From Flavobacteriales bacterium UBA7382 (GTDB lineage: Bacteria; Bacteroidota; Bacteroidia; Flavobacteriales_D; Sanyastnellaceae), in assembly GCA_002469765.1 (NCBI GenBank), contig DKNS01000066.1, positions 1-7,047 of the forward strand: a stretch of 7,047 bases of DNA, read 5' to 3'. The position numbers and the translations under genes are program-made. Under the pieces are notes generated by a model. That model saw nothing but the letters and a program-made list of their open reading frames with translations, ran no database searches and was not told the DNA's origin. Below are positions 6,158-7,047 of this stretch, piece after piece. The stretch's first letter is position 1, and each line of letters opens with the position of its first letter.

Positions 6158-7047
6158 ATGTGCATGCTGCCCTTGTTGACTCCCACATGTGACGCTTTGG
6201 CGCGGACAGGAGGATTCTTGGTCGTTCTGTTGTGTTTGACCGCGACCTTCACTTCGTGCGGAGACGCCAACCCAACCGACCCCATGAAACACCTTTCGGC
6301 CGCTGAACTTTTGGGCAACCCCGACTATCTCGCCATCTCGTATGGTGGGTACAGGGGGACCAGCCGTGCGGAGCAACCCACCCTCGACCAGCTGAAAGAA
6401 GACATGCGCATTCTGCATGCCATGGGCATTCGGTTCTTGCGCACGTACAACGTCCAACTGCCCCACGCCTCCAACGTGGTCAAGGCCATCGCGGACTTGA
6501 AGCAGGAGGAGCCAAGCTTCGAGATGTACGTGATGCTTGGGATTTGGATAGATTGCGAGGGTGCGTGGACAGGCTCCCCCAACCATGCCGAGCAAGACTT
6601 CGAAGCCAACGAGGCAGAGATTGGCCGGGCGGTGGCCTTGGCCCAAGCCCACCCAGACATCGTCAAGGTGTTGGCCGTCGGCAACGAAGCCATGGTGCAC
6701 TGGGCCGCGTCCTACTTCGTGGCGCCCGGGGTCATCCTGCACTGGGTGAACCACCTCCAGGACCTGAAAGCCCAAGGCGACCTTCCCAGCGACTTGTGGG
6801 TCACCAGTTCAGACAACTTCGCCTCGTGGGGAGGTGGCGGGCCGGAGTACCACAACGCCGATCTCGACAGCCTCATCCAAGCGGTGGACTTCGTGTCCAT
6901 GCACACGTACCCGTTCCACGACACGCACTACAACCCCACGTTCTGGAAGGGTGAGGGACTCGACCCGCACGATGTGGATGGCGCGATGGCGCGGGCCGTG
7001 GCCTACAGCCAAAACCAGTACGCCCAAGTGGTGAACTACGTGCGACG
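6158..7047 (+). CDS. GH17-type beta-1,3-glucanase lipoprotein, 3'-truncated
   Basis: The frame is open from ATG 6158 to the right edge (296 complete residues, no stop). GH17 enzymes are retaining (beta/alpha)8 glucanases that cut beta-1,3-glucans such as laminarin. N-terminus: an unusually long n-region (1-17), a hydrophobic stretch GFLVVLLCLTATFTS (19-33) and Cys34 followed by GDANPTD. This resembles a signal peptidase II lipoprotein site, although the residue at -3 is Phe rather than the usual Leu. Catalytic domain: YLAISYGGYRG (~56-66), the MGIRFLRTYN strand (~95-104), and VLAVGNEAMV, whose Glu177 is the expected acid/base in the GH17 V-G-N-E motif. HTYPF (249-253) is the typical strand just before the nucleophile block. 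The nucleophile Glu, usually in an E-[TF]-G-W context, lies beyond the window. The gene begins 10 bp after the phosphorylase stop, so the two are probably co-transcribed. ATG 6164 and TTG 6197 are possible alternative starts; ATG 6284 would lose the signal. Placement in the outer membrane or periplasm is inferred. Confidence 0.87.
   Translation, partial: MCMLPLLTPTCDALARTGGFLVVLLCLTATFTSCGDANPTDPMKHLSAAELLGNPDYLAISYGGYRGTSRAEQPTLDQLKEDMRILHAMGIRFLRTYNVQLPHASNVVKAIADLKQEEPSFEMYVMLGIWIDCEGAWTGSPNHAEQDFEANEAEIGRAVALAQAHPDIVKVLAVGNEAMVHWAASYFVAPGVILHWVNHLQDLKAQGDLPSDLWVTSSDNFASWGGGGPEYHNADLDSLIQAVDFVSMHTYPFHDTHYNPTFWKGEGLDPHDVDGAMARAVAYSQNQYAQVVNYVR

Noticed and set aside
6137..6775. Minus-strand open frame over the start of the GH17 gene
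   Set aside because: The plus strand encodes a continuous signal sequence and GH17 motifs through this region; the antisense frame is a composition shadow.
6544..6954. Plus-strand 136-codon frame inside the GH17 gene
   Set aside because: It is an Arg/Pro/Gly-rich off-frame product overlapping the conserved V-G-N-E and H-T-Y-P motifs of the real frame.

Overview
The window looks like a chromosomal segment of a fairly GC-rich member of the Bacteroidota, possibly a Flavobacteriales-like lineage. This rests on three things: a secreted TPR protein ending in a charged helix and three membrane helices, an architecture I associate with this phylum; a lipoprotein-type GH17 glucanase next to a glucan phosphorylase; and starts that mostly lack a well-spaced Shine-Dalgarno sequence. 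The phylum call is inference, and I would not go below phylum.

Layout. (1) Positions 1-793, plus strand: the C-terminal two thirds of purT, a formate-dependent purine-synthesis enzyme, cut by the left edge. (2) Positions 800-2416, minus strand: a secreted or membrane-anchored TPR protein convergent with purT. The stop codons are 6 bp apart and lie inside a short inverted repeat. (3) Positions 2417 to about 2547 (or 2685): a divergent intergenic region. (4) Positions 2548-6147, plus strand: a very large cytoplasmic beta-glucan phosphorylase, best matched to the GH149 / GH94-like beta-1,3-glucan phosphorylases. (5) Positions 6158-7047, plus strand: a GH17-type beta-1,3-glucanase with a lipoprotein-like signal, 10 bp downstream and cut by the right edge before its expected nucleophile.

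Working model. The last two genes form a probable operon for a laminarin-type beta-1,3-glucan. The envelope GH17 lipoprotein would cut the polymer into oligosaccharides. After import by a transporter not seen here, the cytoplasmic phosphorylase would release glucose 1-phosphate, saving ATP. The divergent TPR/three-helix protein has no recognisable output domain, and any regulatory link to the glucan genes is speculative. It is also AT-richer than its neighbours in the lines I sampled. purT appears to be unrelated housekeeping.

The most useful observations are the phosphorylase/GH17 pairing, the uncertain start of the phosphorylase, and the TPR/three-helix protein. I saw no tRNA, rRNA, CRISPR array, insertion sequence or convincing riboswitch.
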